In this document: positions 9,401-18,157 of the stretch, piece after piece
Layout: each line of letters opens with the position of its first letter
How positions within the stretch are numbered: position 1 is the first letter of the stretch
From: Thalassotalea euphylliae
Lineage (GTDB): Bacteria > Pseudomonadota > Gammaproteobacteria > Enterobacterales > Alteromonadaceae
Direction: 5' to 3'
DNA length: 64,000 nt
NCBI RefSeq assembly: GCF_003390375.1
Contig: NZ_QUOT01000001.1
Coordinates: 2,976,001-3,040,000 of the forward strand
Translations under genes and position numbers: made by a program
Notes under the pieces: model-generated
What the model saw: only the letters and a program-made list of their open reading frames with translations
Databases searched by the model: none
What the model was told of the DNA's origin: nothing

Positions 9401-10087
9401 CTAAACCAACTGATTCACTAACAAACCACGACGAGAGTCCTCTTCACGGCGCGTAATAATGGCAGCTTGCAACTGAGCCTCAGCTTGTTCTTGTTCTGAA
9501 CTGGCAGAAGCGAAGTCTGTGTCTTGGATACGTGAGCGTGATGCACTAACGTTTACCACAGAGGTTTCATAGGTACTCACTTGGCTGCCCAAGCTATTGC
9601 TGTCTGCGCCTAATGCTGTCGCTTGCTGACTAACACTTTCAAATGCAGTTTCAAGTGCCGCTTGTGTTGCCGCTGGGTCATTTGCATCTAAGCCAGATAA
9701 AAAGTTTGGATCGCCTAATGCTTCGCCTGCAATAGCATTTACTTGTTCCGTTAACTGATCTAATTCACCTTGAATAGCATTTGGATCGTTGAAGGCACTG
9801 CCAGATTGAACTGAAAGCTCATTGGCGCGTTGCAGGCTGTCAGAGATAGCTGTAAGGCTGGCTTCTTGAACGTTATTTAAATTGATTTGATCTTGAGCGT
9901 TAACGCTAAGCTGACTGCTCGCATTAATTTGAGAAGTAAGACGTTCAGATATTTGTAGACCAGCAGGGTCATCGGCAGCACGATTGATACGTCGTGCAGA
10001 AGAAAGTTGCTCGCGCTCTTCGTCTTGACGTTGGCGTTGCTGCTCAATAAAACTGAGAGAAGTAGATTGTTGGTTAACAGAGATCAT
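9401..10087 (-). CDS. Short orphan flagellin-like protein
   Basis: A 228-residue protein built from flagellin N- and C-terminal D1 regions with little between them. LSSARRINRAADDPAGLQIS (28-47) and SRSRIQDTDFA (183-193) are classic flagellin signatures. The terminal D0 helices are unusual: the N-terminus lacks the usual ALTVNTN start and is highly charged (QRQRQDEERE, 17-26), and the C-terminus reads RREEDSRRG instead of the usual hydrophobic QANQ...LL end. No other flagellar gene is nearby and the gene has its own strong terminator. It may be a specialised filament or junction protein, or an exported flagellin-like protein with another use. Confidence 0.82.
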   Translation of the reverse strand: MISVNQQSTSLSFIEQQRQRQDEEREQLSSARRINRAADDPAGLQISERLTSQINASSQLSVNAQDQINLNNVQEASLTAISDSLQRANELSVQSGSAFNDPNAIQGELDQLTEQVNAIAGEALGDPNFLSGLDANDPAATQAALETAFESVSQQATALGADSNSLGSQVSTYETSVVNVSASRSRIQDTDFASASSEQEQAEAQLQAAIITRREEDSRRGLLVNQLV

Positions 10088-10236
10088 AACGACGACACCA
10101 TATTATCTGAGTTATGCTCCATTATAGCAAAGCTAGCGCAGAAAATGTTTAAAAATTGTACGTGAAATTTATGCTTGTTAACCAACCATGAAGACAATAA
10201 ATAACTCTATGTTTCGGCTGATAAAATTAATTGGTG

Positions 10237-10365
10237 CTACTTGTCTTCAGCAATGTTCTTCATAAAGAAGTAAACGTAGTAAGCACAAATAGCCAATACG
10301 ATAGTCAAGCCACCAAACGAGAACCAGAATACAGGATCGTTAAAGAAAGATTTTAGAATGTCCAT
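10237..10365 (-). CDS. DUF3149-like single-span membrane mini-protein
   Basis: A 42-residue ORF beginning MDILKSFFNDPVFW. AAGGAG lies 6 bases before the ATG, and one hydrophobic span (about residues 11-35) is followed by a charged KNIAEDK tail. Length, start pattern and topology match the DUF3149 family of small inner-membrane proteins of unknown role, recognised here by resemblance. It lies between the flagellin-like gene and the Sel1 gene and is probably monocistronic. Confidence 0.78.
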   Translation of the reverse strand: MDILKSFFNDPVFWFSFGGLTIVLAICAYYVYFFMKNIAEDK

Positions 10366-10458
10366 GACATGCTCCTTATTTGTTACTGACGACCATTGTA
10401 AATAAGGAGCAAAACGGCATAGTGATATAGATCAATAATGCCAGTTAAAGTTGATTAA

Positions 10459-11184
10459 TTATTGACTGTTCTTTGCTCTGATTTCGGCTTGGGCAAGCAA
10501 GTTTCGGTAGAGACTGTCAGCTTCTTCTCGTGCTTTTTTAATTTCTTCAACAGGAAGCTTTCGCTCATCTAGCACACGGCTGCTCTCAGCGGGCTGATAC
10601 CCATTGCGTGATGCTATGATATTCCAAATATATGACTGAATAATGTCTTTCTCTGTGCCTTTGCCTTCAAAGTGCATTAACGCAAGATTGAACTGAGCCA
10701 ACGCGTAATTTTGTTTGGCTGCTTTTTCGTATTCACGCACAGCTTTGCGATTGTCGCGATAGGTTCCTGTGCCTTCTGCATACATTACGCCTAAATTAAA
10801 TTGTGCGCTGGCAAGGCCTTTTTCTGCTGCTTTTTTAGTCAGCTCAAACGCTTTTTTCGAATTTTTTTCGACCGGTTCGCCTTCGGTATACATCAAGGCG
10901 AGTTCAAACTGAGCATCAGGGTAGTTTTGATCGGCAGCAAGTGACAATAATTCATAAGACTTTTGTAGGCTTTTACGCATTCCCCAGCCATTCTTATACA
11001 TCATAGCGACTTGATACTGGGCAGGAGCGTAGCCTTCTTCTAACAAAGGTTGAAACTCTGCCATCGCGGCTTTAAATTGGCCGCGGTTAAGTTCATAAAT
11101 GCCAGATTTTAAATCGGCGGCGACGCCAGATAACGAGCTTAAAGATAACGCCAAGGTTAGGCTAGCAAGGCTAAGTTTGTTCAT
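10459..11184 (-). CDS. Secreted Sel1-repeat (TPR-like) protein
   Basis: A 241-residue protein with a signal peptide (about 1-23, ending GVAA) and four or five Sel1-like repeats of about 36 residues. The repeats show as A-Q-Y/F-x-x-A/G-x-M-Y-x-x-G blocks: AQYQVAMMYKNGWG, AQFELALMYTEGEP, AQFNLGVMYAEGTG, AQFNLALMHFEGKG. Such helical solenoids mediate protein-protein contacts, often in the periplasm. The C-terminal 35 residues are charged and probably helical. No partner is suggested by neighbouring genes. Confidence 0.85.
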   Translation of the reverse strand: MNKLSLASLTLALSLSSLSGVAADLKSGIYELNRGQFKAAMAEFQPLLEEGYAPAQYQVAMMYKNGWGMRKSLQKSYELLSLAADQNYPDAQFELALMYTEGEPVEKNSKKAFELTKKAAEKGLASAQFNLGVMYAEGTGTYRDNRKAVREYEKAAKQNYALAQFNLALMHFEGKGTEKDIIQSYIWNIIASRNGYQPAESSRVLDERKLPVEEIKKAREEADSLYRNLLAQAEIRAKNSQ

Positions 11185-11293
11185 AATAACTCTCTTGTCG
11201 TAAATGAACGTGTTATTGATAGTTTAGCAAAGAGCATTAAAAGTGCGTAAAACTACTAGAATTCACGTTACAGATCATCGCTTTACAATTATC

Positions 11294-13201
11294 TTACCCG
11301 ATTGGGTTCATGATCGCGTCAATTTTTTCTTCTAAATCAAGCCATTCCATTTCAGCTTCGCTGATTTGCTCGCTCAAGCTCGCTTGCTGTTTAAGCAGGC
11401 TAGATAATTTGGCCTTATCGTCTGATTGATAAATCTCACCGTCGGCAAGAATGGCCTCAACCTCGTCGAGTTCTGATTGCCATTGCTCCATTTGTTTGTT
11501 GAGTTTATCGACCTGCTTTTTCAGTGGCGCAGCCTGCTTTCGCAACTCAGCTTGTTGCTGGCGTTGCTGTTTTTTATCTACACCTGAATTTTGCGCTTCT
11601 TTGGGCTCTGCTGTTTGTGCTTTGCTGAGTTTTTTATCGTCATTTAACCATTGCTGGTAATCGTCGATATCTCCGTCAAAGCTAGTGACTTTGCCTTGCC
11701 CGACCAATAAAAATTCGTCAACACAGGATTCTAGTAAATAGCGATCATGGGCAATAAGGATTATCGCCCCTTGGAAATCTTGTAGTGCCATCACTAAGGC
11801 TTGGCGCATTTCTAAATCTAAATGGTTTGTCGGTTCATCCAACAGCAGTAGTTGTGGTTTCGCCAATACAATCAGTGCGAGCACTAGGCGTGCTTTTTCC
11901 CCACCTGACATCGTACTGGCTTGTGCCAATGCTTGATCGCCGCTAAATCCGAAACGCCCTAAATAGTTACGAGCATCTAATTCACCAAAATGTGGTGCGT
12001 CACGTAAAATATGTTCAAGCGCTGTCGAATTGCCGTGAAGTTGCTCCAACTGATGCTGAGAGAAATAGCCGATATTTAAGTCTTGTGCACAAAAGCGTTC
12101 GCCGCTCAGCAAGGCGAGCTCACCAGCTAACGATTTGATCAACGTTGATTTACCTGCACCATTTCGTCCCAACAACCCCAAACGTGTGCCCGGAACTAAG
12201 GTGATATTGGCTTGCGCCAGAATACGGGTTTCGCCATAACCACAGTCGGTATCGGTAATGGAGAGTAGTGGATAAGGCAAATGTTCAGGTTGCTCGAAAC
12301 TAAAAGTAAACTGACTATCAATATGAGCAGGCGCTAAATCAGGTAGCTTTTGCAATCGCTTCAAACGGCTTTGCGCTTGCTTTGCTTTACTTGCTTTCGC
12401 GCGGAAGCGATCAACAAACTTGGTTAAGTGCGCGACTTCGCGTTGCTGCTTTTGGTAAGCGGCATCTTGCTGCGCTAAATGTTCAGCGCGCTGTCGCTCA
12501 AACGCGGTGTAGTTGCCAGAGTACAGCTTGGCACTTTGGCGCTCAATATGCAGAATTTGACCGACAACATCGTCAAGAAAGTCACGATCGTGAGAAATTA
12601 ACACTAGGGTGCCGTCAAAGCGTTTTAACCAGCGCTGTAACCAAATAACCGCATCAAGGTCTAAGTGGTTGGTTGGCTCATCCAGCAGCAATAAGTCGGC
12701 TCGGCTAATCAGTGCTTGTGCTAAATTCAAGCGCATGCGCCAACCACCAGAGAAGCTTTTAACAGGCTGCGAAAGTTCAGCTTGGCTAAAGCCTAACCCA
12801 TGTAAAAGTTCACCAGCACGCGCTGGTAAGCTGTAGCCATCAATGGTTTCTAATTGGTTTAGCAAGGTGGCTTCTAAGGTGCCGTTCTCTGCTTGTCGCG
12901 CTTGCTCAAGCTCTGCTTCAATGGTGCGATATTCGGTGTCGCCATCAATCACGTAATCAAGTGCGCTAGCATCAAGCGCAGGTGTTTCTTGTTTTACCGT
13001 GGCTATACGCCATTTGGCTGGCATTTTGAGCTCACCTTTATCAGGTGCTAGGCCACCGAGAAAAACAGAAAATAGTGATGATTTACCGCAGCCGTTGGCG
13101 CCAACTAAGCCAACTTTGTGCTTGGCGTGCACGGTAAAGGTGGCATTGGTAATTAAGGCTTTTGAGCCTCGGTAAACATCTAAGTCTTGGGCAGTGATCA
13201 A
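11294..13201 (-). CDS. yheS: ABC-F family ATPase YheS
   Basis: A 635-residue ABC-F protein with two ATPase domains in one chain and no membrane domain, a class that acts on the ribosome. Walker A motifs are GANGCGKSS (34-42) and GRNGAGKST. Both signatures (SFSGGWRMR and TMSGGEKAR) and both LLLLDEPTNHLDL Walker B blocks are intact. The inter-domain linker (FRAKASKAKQAQSRLKRLQ) and the C-terminal coiled coil are present. Length and order match E. coli YheS (637 residues) over the whole protein. It is divergent from yheV, as in E. coli. Confidence 0.95.
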   Translation of the reverse strand: MITAQDLDVYRGSKALITNATFTVHAKHKVGLVGANGCGKSSLFSVFLGGLAPDKGELKMPAKWRIATVKQETPALDASALDYVIDGDTEYRTIEAELEQARQAENGTLEATLLNQLETIDGYSLPARAGELLHGLGFSQAELSQPVKSFSGGWRMRLNLAQALISRADLLLLDEPTNHLDLDAVIWLQRWLKRFDGTLVLISHDRDFLDDVVGQILHIERQSAKLYSGNYTAFERQRAEHLAQQDAAYQKQQREVAHLTKFVDRFRAKASKAKQAQSRLKRLQKLPDLAPAHIDSQFTFSFEQPEHLPYPLLSITDTDCGYGETRILAQANITLVPGTRLGLLGRNGAGKSTLIKSLAGELALLSGERFCAQDLNIGYFSQHQLEQLHGNSTALEHILRDAPHFGELDARNYLGRFGFSGDQALAQASTMSGGEKARLVLALIVLAKPQLLLLDEPTNHLDLEMRQALVMALQDFQGAIILIAHDRYLLESCVDEFLLVGQGKVTSFDGDIDDYQQWLNDDKKLSKAQTAEPKEAQNSGVDKKQQRQQQAELRKQAAPLKKQVDKLNKQMEQWQSELDEVEAILADGEIYQSDDKAKLSSLLKQQASLSEQISEAEMEWLDLEEKIDAIMNPIG

Positions 13202-13332
13202 GTGCGCGTTCCAATTAGTACTACTTTATAAAATTGGCGCTATTGTCGCTTTTACCCCTAGTGGCTTTCAAGTTAAAATGCTGGCTAAGTACGGTAAGAA
13301 GTTTAGTAAGAAGCACAATAAAGAGAACGAAC

Positions 13333-13527
13333 GTGAAAAAACGATTTATTGCGGGCGCAGTTTGCCCGAGCTGTAAGGCGATGGATACCATGGCACTTAC
13401 CAAAGAAAATGGTATTGAAAAAGTCACCTGTGTGAGCTGTGGTGAGCAAATGACACAGCCTGAAGCGCATGTTGAGAAGCAAGTGCGCGAGAGCGAGCAA
13501 ATGATTGGTATATTTAAACCTGAGTAG
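13333..13527 (+). CDS. yheV: YheV family putative zinc ribbon protein
   Basis: A 64-residue protein matching E. coli YheV (DUF2387): KKRFIAGAVCPSC, then CVSCG, then a charged helix ending EQMIGIFKPE. The two CxxC pairs suggest one bound zinc. The start is placed at GTG 13333, where homology begins; the open frame extends 99 bases further upstream, but that part has no resemblance to YheV. Function is unknown. It is divergently transcribed from yheS with a 131-base spacer, conserving the E. coli arrangement although kefB and kefG are absent. Confidence 0.88.
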   Translation: MKKRFIAGAVCPSCKAMDTMALTKENGIEKVTCVSCGEQMTQPEAHVEKQVRESEQMIGIFKPE

Positions 13528-13551
13528 CGGCCACGAGTATCAGCTAATAAA

Positions 13552-13573
13552 AAGCCAGCACTTTTGCTGGCTT
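13552..13573 (-). terminator. Terminator between convergent yheV and slyX
   Basis: A 9-bp stem (AAGCCAGCA / TGCTGGCTT) with a CTTT loop. The T-rich tail is on the minus-strand side (TTTTATTA), so it mainly ends the slyX transcript, but the stem could also stop yheV transcription. Confidence 0.75.
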
Positions 13574-13611
13574 AACAACCACTTATTGTGACAAGTCGCT
13601 CGTGTGTTCCT

Positions 13612-13875
13612 TTAATAATGTGGCGGCGGTGGCTCGTCTTCAGCTTTCATCACATTGCTCGGCGCCATATCTTTCACTCGCTGAGCCACAAGGTGTAGGT
13701 GTTCTTTCATTTCGGCGATTGCCGCTTGATGAATGGTAATTTCTTGATTTAATTGCTCGATTAAATCTTCTTGAAACGCGTTTTTCGCTTCTAGCGCTTC
13801 AATGCGTTGTTCCAACGCTTCCATTGCTTGATGTGTACCGCTAGGGTTATCAGCAGTTATTGGGGTAGTGGCCAT
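13612..13875 (-). CDS. slyX: SlyX family protein
   Basis: A small coiled-coil protein (87 residues from the first ATG) matching SlyX: heptad-rich ALEQRIEALEAKNAFQE, then the family end with a PPPHY terminus. Function is not established. The first ATG overlaps the WD40 gene by 19 bases. An in-frame ATG at 13824 (MEALEQ) would give a length nearer the 72 residues of E. coli SlyX, and neither has a clear ribosome-binding site. slyX sits near fkpA in E. coli too; here a WD40 gene lies between them. Confidence 0.87.
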   Translation of the reverse strand: MATTPITADNPSGTHQAMEALEQRIEALEAKNAFQEDLIEQLNQEITIHQAAIAEMKEHLHLVAQRVKDMAPSNVMKAEDEPPPPHY

Positions 13876-14852
13876 AGTTCGGCGAATCCAGAGGAGCTTT
13901 CAGTAATAAAGGTACTATTATCGCGAAAAGCGGCGCTGTAAACAACGGCACCAGCCGGGCGAATATCTTCGCGAGGCGTTACGCGCCAACTGGCGATACG
14001 TTGTCCAGTGCCAATATTCCACAGACTGACTTTACGTGTTGGAGCACCTGTGAGCAGCTGTGTGCCGTCGGGTGAGAATCGCACTGAGCTAAACACCTCT
14101 TGGCGATTCGTATATTTTAAGCTGTTAACCAGTTTGCCAGTTTTTAAGTTCCAAATATGCGCATCTTTTTTGCTATCTGCGGTAAAGGCATAACGACCTT
14201 GTGGGTCAAGCGCGACTTTAGTAACACGGCTAGGATGGTTAAATTGGTAGATCACTTGCCCTGACTGGGTGTCCCAAACATAGGCGACAAAATCGTTACC
14301 ACCAGAGATGGCAACGCGACCATTGGGCAGCATATCAACAGTATTGATTTTCTCGCTATGGCCTAAAAATTCGAGGCGTCGCCCGTTGGCCATAGTAACG
14401 TGAGCCACTTTGCCGTTGGACTTACCAATAAGTAGATAATTACCGTTGTTAGCAATAGCGATATCGCGAATGCGTGATTCACTGACTTGATAAAAGCCTT
14501 CTGATTCACCTGTTTCTGCGTTCCACAGCGAGAAAGCCTCGCTGTTGGCGGTGACCACATGTGAGTTGTTGTCGGCAATATCGATAGCCAGTACTAAGTT
14601 ATCGGCGTTGTCTTGTTGTTGTGACCAAGTAAATTTCAGCGCATTTTTATCGATATCCCAAACGCTGATGCCATGATGAATTGATGACACAACACTCAAT
14701 TTTCCATCATTGGAAATATCGGCTGCTCTCGCACCTTCAGCAGCGTGTCGCCACCGTTCAATTGGTTGTGAATCACTCGGCTGACAAGCGCTTAAAAACC
14801 ATGGCAAAACGGCAATTTTACAGAGTGAAAACAATCGATTAAGCGACATCAA
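13857..14852 (-). CDS. WD40-repeat lipoprotein
   Basis: A 331-residue protein with a lipoprotein signal (lipobox FLSAC, Cys23) followed by about seven WD40-like blades, visible as repeated D-G-x-x-x-x-T/S-x-x-x-D-x-x-x-x-x-W-x/N motifs (GKLSVVSSIHHGISVWD, FVAYVWDTQSGQ, DAHIWNLKTGK, KVSLWNIGTGQ). A full beta-propeller of this length is expected, anchored to the envelope and serving as a binding scaffold. It overlaps slyX by 19 bases and is divergent from fkpA (116-base spacer). The partner is unknown. Confidence 0.85.
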   Translation of the reverse strand: MMSLNRLFSLCKIAVLPWFLSACQPSDSQPIERWRHAAEGARAADISNDGKLSVVSSIHHGISVWDIDKNALKFTWSQQQDNADNLVLAIDIADNNSHVVTANSEAFSLWNAETGESEGFYQVSESRIRDIAIANNGNYLLIGKSNGKVAHVTMANGRRLEFLGHSEKINTVDMLPNGRVAISGGNDFVAYVWDTQSGQVIYQFNHPSRVTKVALDPQGRYAFTADSKKDAHIWNLKTGKLVNSLKYTNRQEVFSSVRFSPDGTQLLTGAPTRKVSLWNIGTGQRIASWRVTPREDIRPAGAVVYSAAFRDNSTFITESSSGFAELWPLPQ

Positions 14853-14968
14853 TATTTAATACTTTTTTCTGACCACAATAGCCGTTAGTATAAGTGTTTT
14901 TTCACGTGATTGAACAAAAATAATAAAAATCACCGTGGTCTTTGTTATGTTCAACTTTGGAGTATTAA

Positions 14969-15754
14969 ATGAAATTGTTTAAACCAACTTTGGTTGCAAT
15001 TGCGATGGTGTCTGTATTTGGCTGTCAGGAAGCTAAAAAAGAAGAGCGAGTTGTAGCACAAGCGCCAGTATTGGAAGCAGAAATTGACAAGCAAGCTTAT
15101 GGTTTAGGCGCGTCAATTGGTATGTACATGGAGCGTAACCTAGCAGAACATGAGAAGTTAGGTTTAGCGTTAGATAAAGAGCTGATCGTAAAAGGTTTTG
15201 TAGAAAGCTTAGAAGGCAAATCACAATTACCACAAGAAGAAATTCAAGCTTTATTAATGTCGCTTGATCAGCAAATGAAAGAAAAGCAGCAAGCGCAAAT
15301 TGCTAAGCAAGCAGAAGATGCGTTAGCAGAAGGTCAAAAATACCTTGATGAAAATGCAAAACGCGAAGGTGTGATGACCACTGAATCTGGTATTCAGTAC
15401 GAAATCATTACCCCTGCTGAGGGTGAAAAGCCAACGGCAACTGACACTGTAAAAGTACACTACACAGGTACTTTAATTAACGGTGAGAAATTCGATAGCT
15501 CAGTAGATCGCGGCCAGCCAGCAATATTCCCGCTAAATCGTGTAATTCGCGGTTGGACTGAAGGTGTTCAGCTAATGTCGGTAGGTGCGAAGTATAAGTT
15601 CACTATCCCTTCAGATCTTGCTTACGGCCCTATGGGTAACCCACCGCGCATTCCAGGTAACTCAGTATTGAATTTCGAAATTGAATTATTAGAAATTCAG
15701 AAGCCTGAGCCAGCACCAGAAGTAGGCGAGCAAGCGGAACCAGCTGCACAGTAA
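14969..15754 (+). CDS. fkpA: FKBP-type peptidyl-prolyl isomerase FkpA, lipoprotein form
   Basis: A 261-residue periplasmic folding catalyst and chaperone. The signal peptide ends in a plausible lipobox (VFGC, Cys19), so it is probably a lipoprotein. Residues ~35-125 match the N-terminal helical dimerisation domain, and ~140-245 form the FKBP domain with VHYTGTLINGEKFDSS, the GWTEGVQLM segment and LAYGPMGNPPRIPGNSVLNFEIEL. A Pro/Glu/Ala-rich tail follows. The slyX association supports fkpA over other FKBP paralogues. A strong terminator follows, so it is monocistronic. Confidence 0.92.
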   Translation: MKLFKPTLVAIAMVSVFGCQEAKKEERVVAQAPVLEAEIDKQAYGLGASIGMYMERNLAEHEKLGLALDKELIVKGFVESLEGKSQLPQEEIQALLMSLDQQMKEKQQAQIAKQAEDALAEGQKYLDENAKREGVMTTESGIQYEIITPAEGEKPTATDTVKVHYTGTLINGEKFDSSVDRGQPAIFPLNRVIRGWTEGVQLMSVGAKYKFTIPSDLAYGPMGNPPRIPGNSVLNFEIELLEIQKPEPAPEVGEQAEPAAQ

Positions 15755-15776
15755 TTTTCTGACAGTTCTTGTTACT

Positions 15777-15808
15777 AAAAGCCAGCATTACTTGCTGGCT
15801 TTTTTTTA
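15777..15808 (+). terminator. Rho-independent terminator of fkpA
   Basis: An 11-bp stem (AAAAGCCAGCA / TGCTGGCTTTT) with a 5-base loop, followed by an uninterrupted run of T, 22 bases after the fkpA stop. Confidence 0.93.
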
Positions 15809-15921
15809 TAAAAAATTAGGTATGTCTGGTTTACTTTACGATGTGAGTAAGCTTTTAAACTGTGGCGATAGACCATGTACCTATCGTAAAATAGAGAGAT
15901 TCTTCATTTCCGCTATTTCCT

Positions 15922-17154
15922 ATGAAATCTTTACTTATTATTGGTTGGGTTTGGCCTGAACCCAATTCTTCCGCAGCTGGCAGCCGCATGGTTCAGCTTA
16001 TTCGTTTATTTCAAACGTTGGATTACCAAGTAACTTTTGTTAGCGCGGCCAATACAAGTGATCATATGATTGACTTGGCAGCACTCGATGTTGCTGCGCA
16101 GGAAATCACACTGAATTGCGATAGCTTTGATGCCTTTGTCAGCGAGTTAGCGCCTGATGCAGTAATGTACGACAGATATATGGTGGAAGAGCAATTTGGT
16201 TGGCGCGTTGCCAAAAACTGTCCTAATGCATTACAAATTCTCGACACAGAAGATTTACAAAGCTTACGTAATGCACGCCATCAAGCTTTTAAACAAGATG
16301 GTCACCTTGATAATACCGAGCTAAATACTGAGCTTGCGATTCGCGAAGTTGCGGCGATTTATCGCTGTGATTTAACCATCATGATCTCGCCAGTGGAAAT
16401 AGCGCTGTTGGTTGAGCATTATCAAGTGCCTGCCTCACACCTTTGTTACTTACCTTTTCTTCATGACGAAGAAGCATTATCACAACCCAGCTTGCCTTAT
16501 ACTCAGCGTGATAATTTTATTGTGATAGGTAACTTTCGTCATGCACCTAACTGGGATTCTGTGCTCTGGCTTAAGCAGCAAATTTGGCCTCAAATTCGTC
16601 AGGCGCTGCCGCAAGCTGAGCTTCACATTTACGGTGCTTATCCTCCGAAAAAAGCGACGGATTTGCACTGTGAAAAATCTGGCTTTCTGGTCAAAGGTTG
16701 GGCTGAAGATGCTTTTGAGGTAATGGCGAAAGCTAAAGTGTGTTTGGCACCACTGCGCTTTGGTGCCGGTATTAAAGGCAAGTTAAGTGACGCCATGCTG
16801 TGCAGCACGCCGTCAGTTACTACCGCAATTGGCGCAGAGGGTATGACGACTGAGTTAGGCTGGGCTGGTGAGGTTGCGGAAACCGTTGACGGCTTAGCAC
16901 AAGCAGCTATTGCGCTTTATCAGAATGAAGACAAGTGGCAAATTGCCAGTGAACTTGCTGAGCGAAATCGCAAACTACTGTTTACCAGCCAGCCGTTTGT
17001 TGACCAGTTTAGCGAGCAGTTAACGTGCATCGCCAATCAGCTAACAATGCATCGCCAACAGAACTTCATCGGCTTAATGCTCAATCATCACAGCCATAAA
17101 AGTACCCAATATATGTCGCAGTGGATAGCGGCTAAAAACCAACTCATTAACTAA
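15922..17154 (+). CDS. GT4-like glycosyltransferase
   Basis: A 410-residue GT-B fold glycosyltransferase. The C-terminal nucleotide-sugar half is clearest: FIVIGNFRHAPNWDSVLWL, then LAPLRFGAGIKGKLSDAM and TAIGAEGM, as in GT4 (glyco_trans_1_4) enzymes. The N-terminal half starts MKSLLIIGWVWPEPNSSAAG, a typical acceptor-domain start. No signal peptide or membrane helix is seen. No other polysaccharide gene is adjacent, so acceptor and donor are unknown. The ORF ends just before a block of degenerate 15-bp repeats. Confidence 0.82.
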   Translation: MKSLLIIGWVWPEPNSSAAGSRMVQLIRLFQTLDYQVTFVSAANTSDHMIDLAALDVAAQEITLNCDSFDAFVSELAPDAVMYDRYMVEEQFGWRVAKNCPNALQILDTEDLQSLRNARHQAFKQDGHLDNTELNTELAIREVAAIYRCDLTIMISPVEIALLVEHYQVPASHLCYLPFLHDEEALSQPSLPYTQRDNFIVIGNFRHAPNWDSVLWLKQQIWPQIRQALPQAELHIYGAYPPKKATDLHCEKSGFLVKGWAEDAFEVMAKAKVCLAPLRFGAGIKGKLSDAMLCSTPSVTTAIGAEGMTTELGWAGEVAETVDGLAQAAIALYQNEDKWQIASELAERNRKLLFTSQPFVDQFSEQLTCIANQLTMHRQQNFIGLMLNHHSHKSTQYMSQWIAAKNQLIN

Positions 17155-17183
17155 CAGTATGAAAGAAAAGCACTTTTCTAACA

Positions 17184-17243
17184 AAATGTCGCTGAGCCAA
17201 ATGTCGTTGGAAAAAATATCGCGGAGCTAAGTATAGTTGGCCT
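17184..17243. repeat. Four degenerate 15-bp tandem repeats
   Basis: Consecutive 15-base units AAATGTCGCTGAGCC, AAATGTCGTTGGAAA, AAATATCGCGGAGCT and AAGTATAGTTGGCCT fill the gap between the glycosyltransferase and nuclease stops. Identity is strongest in the first half of each unit. Similar 14-15-bp arrays occur at 25797, 38049, 45735 and about 59838. Confidence 0.6.
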
Positions 17244-18157
17244 TATTGAAAGCTTGTATTGAGCTGATGGGAAAGTCGAACACTTGCCATCAACATACGA
17301 AGGTTAATTTGCTGTGACATTAGATCTAACTCTTCGCTGGTCAACTTCACAGGCAAATTGCGCTCTTGGCAGGTTTGGCTTGCGTTAGGTTGGCAATACT
17401 TAGTTGTTGGCGAACGCGCAATGGCAAATGATTCGTTGGCCCAATCAATCACTGAGGCGTTTTGCCATTTAACCATATCGGCATTTGGTGTACTGGCAAG
17501 TTGCTTAGTCAGTAGGTTGAACATTTGCTGGTATTGCTCTGCTAACTTTTTGTGTTTTGTTTGGCGAGTCAATAAGCACTCATCCCATAACCAATGCATG
17601 CTTGAACATTTCACGTCTTGAGCTTCAATTTTCGTTTTGTTTCCACCCCAGTCGCTCGCAAAACTGACGTGCAGCGGCTGATGGATATCACCCAGCCAAT
17701 GGCCCAGAAACATAAGCGCTTCGTTGCGTTGTTTAGCGTTTTCACCTTGTGTGACTAGGTTGGCATGATAGGGAATTGCTTGAGTAATGCAGTCTTTTTG
17801 GCAAGTGCTGTGGGTTAACTTTTGCTCACCACGGCCAAGGTTAACGTAATGCCACGGCTTATATTTGTCGTAATGATCAAGCTTTTTAATGGCGTCAGGC
17901 CAAGTGCAAGCTTTACCTAAAGTGATAGGACTGTTTTTTGGGGCAAAGTTGTATTGATTAATACGTTTTCGCTCTGTTTTATTAAGGCTAGCGAGTAAGT
18001 TGTCAACTTGGCTTTTAGCGTTAGGGGTTAATGCTTGGTAAGCGAGATCGCACACTAGCTGGTGACCAAGTTTGCCAAGTGCGTAAGCGGGTTGAAAAGC
18101 TGAGCCAATAAGTAAAATTGCAGCACTGGCTAAATAAACGATTGTTTTTGCAGTCAT
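17243..18157 (-). CDS. Secreted S1/P1-family nuclease
   Basis: A 304-residue exported trinuclear-zinc enzyme of the S1/P1 nuclease/phospholipase C fold, which degrades single-stranded nucleic acid or phosphoesters outside the cytoplasm. Conserved zinc-site segments are visible: LGKLGH after the signal peptide, KPWHYVNL, FLGHWLGDIHQPLHVSFASD and SSMHWLWD. Signal cleavage after AYA (residue 26) would leave Leu27 as the mature N-terminus, where P1 nuclease has the Trp whose backbone binds zinc. Extra Cys residues suggest disulfides. It could supply phosphate or nucleosides from environmental DNA. Confidence 0.88.
   Translation of the reverse strand: MTAKTIVYLASAAILLIGSAFQPAYALGKLGHQLVCDLAYQALTPNAKSQVDNLLASLNKTERKRINQYNFAPKNSPITLGKACTWPDAIKKLDHYDKYKPWHYVNLGRGEQKLTHSTCQKDCITQAIPYHANLVTQGENAKQRNEALMFLGHWLGDIHQPLHVSFASDWGGNKTKIEAQDVKCSSMHWLWDECLLTRQTKHKKLAEQYQQMFNLLTKQLASTPNADMVKWQNASVIDWANESFAIARSPTTKYCQPNASQTCQERNLPVKLTSEELDLMSQQINLRMLMASVRLSHQLNTSFQ

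Noticed and set aside
12382..12836. Two overlapping plus-strand frames inside yheS
   Set aside because: Antisense to conserved YheS domains, low-complexity and without homology.
14853..14968. Sigma-E promoter for fkpA
   Set aside because: A GAAC element is present, but no matching -10 lies at the 15-17 base spacing.
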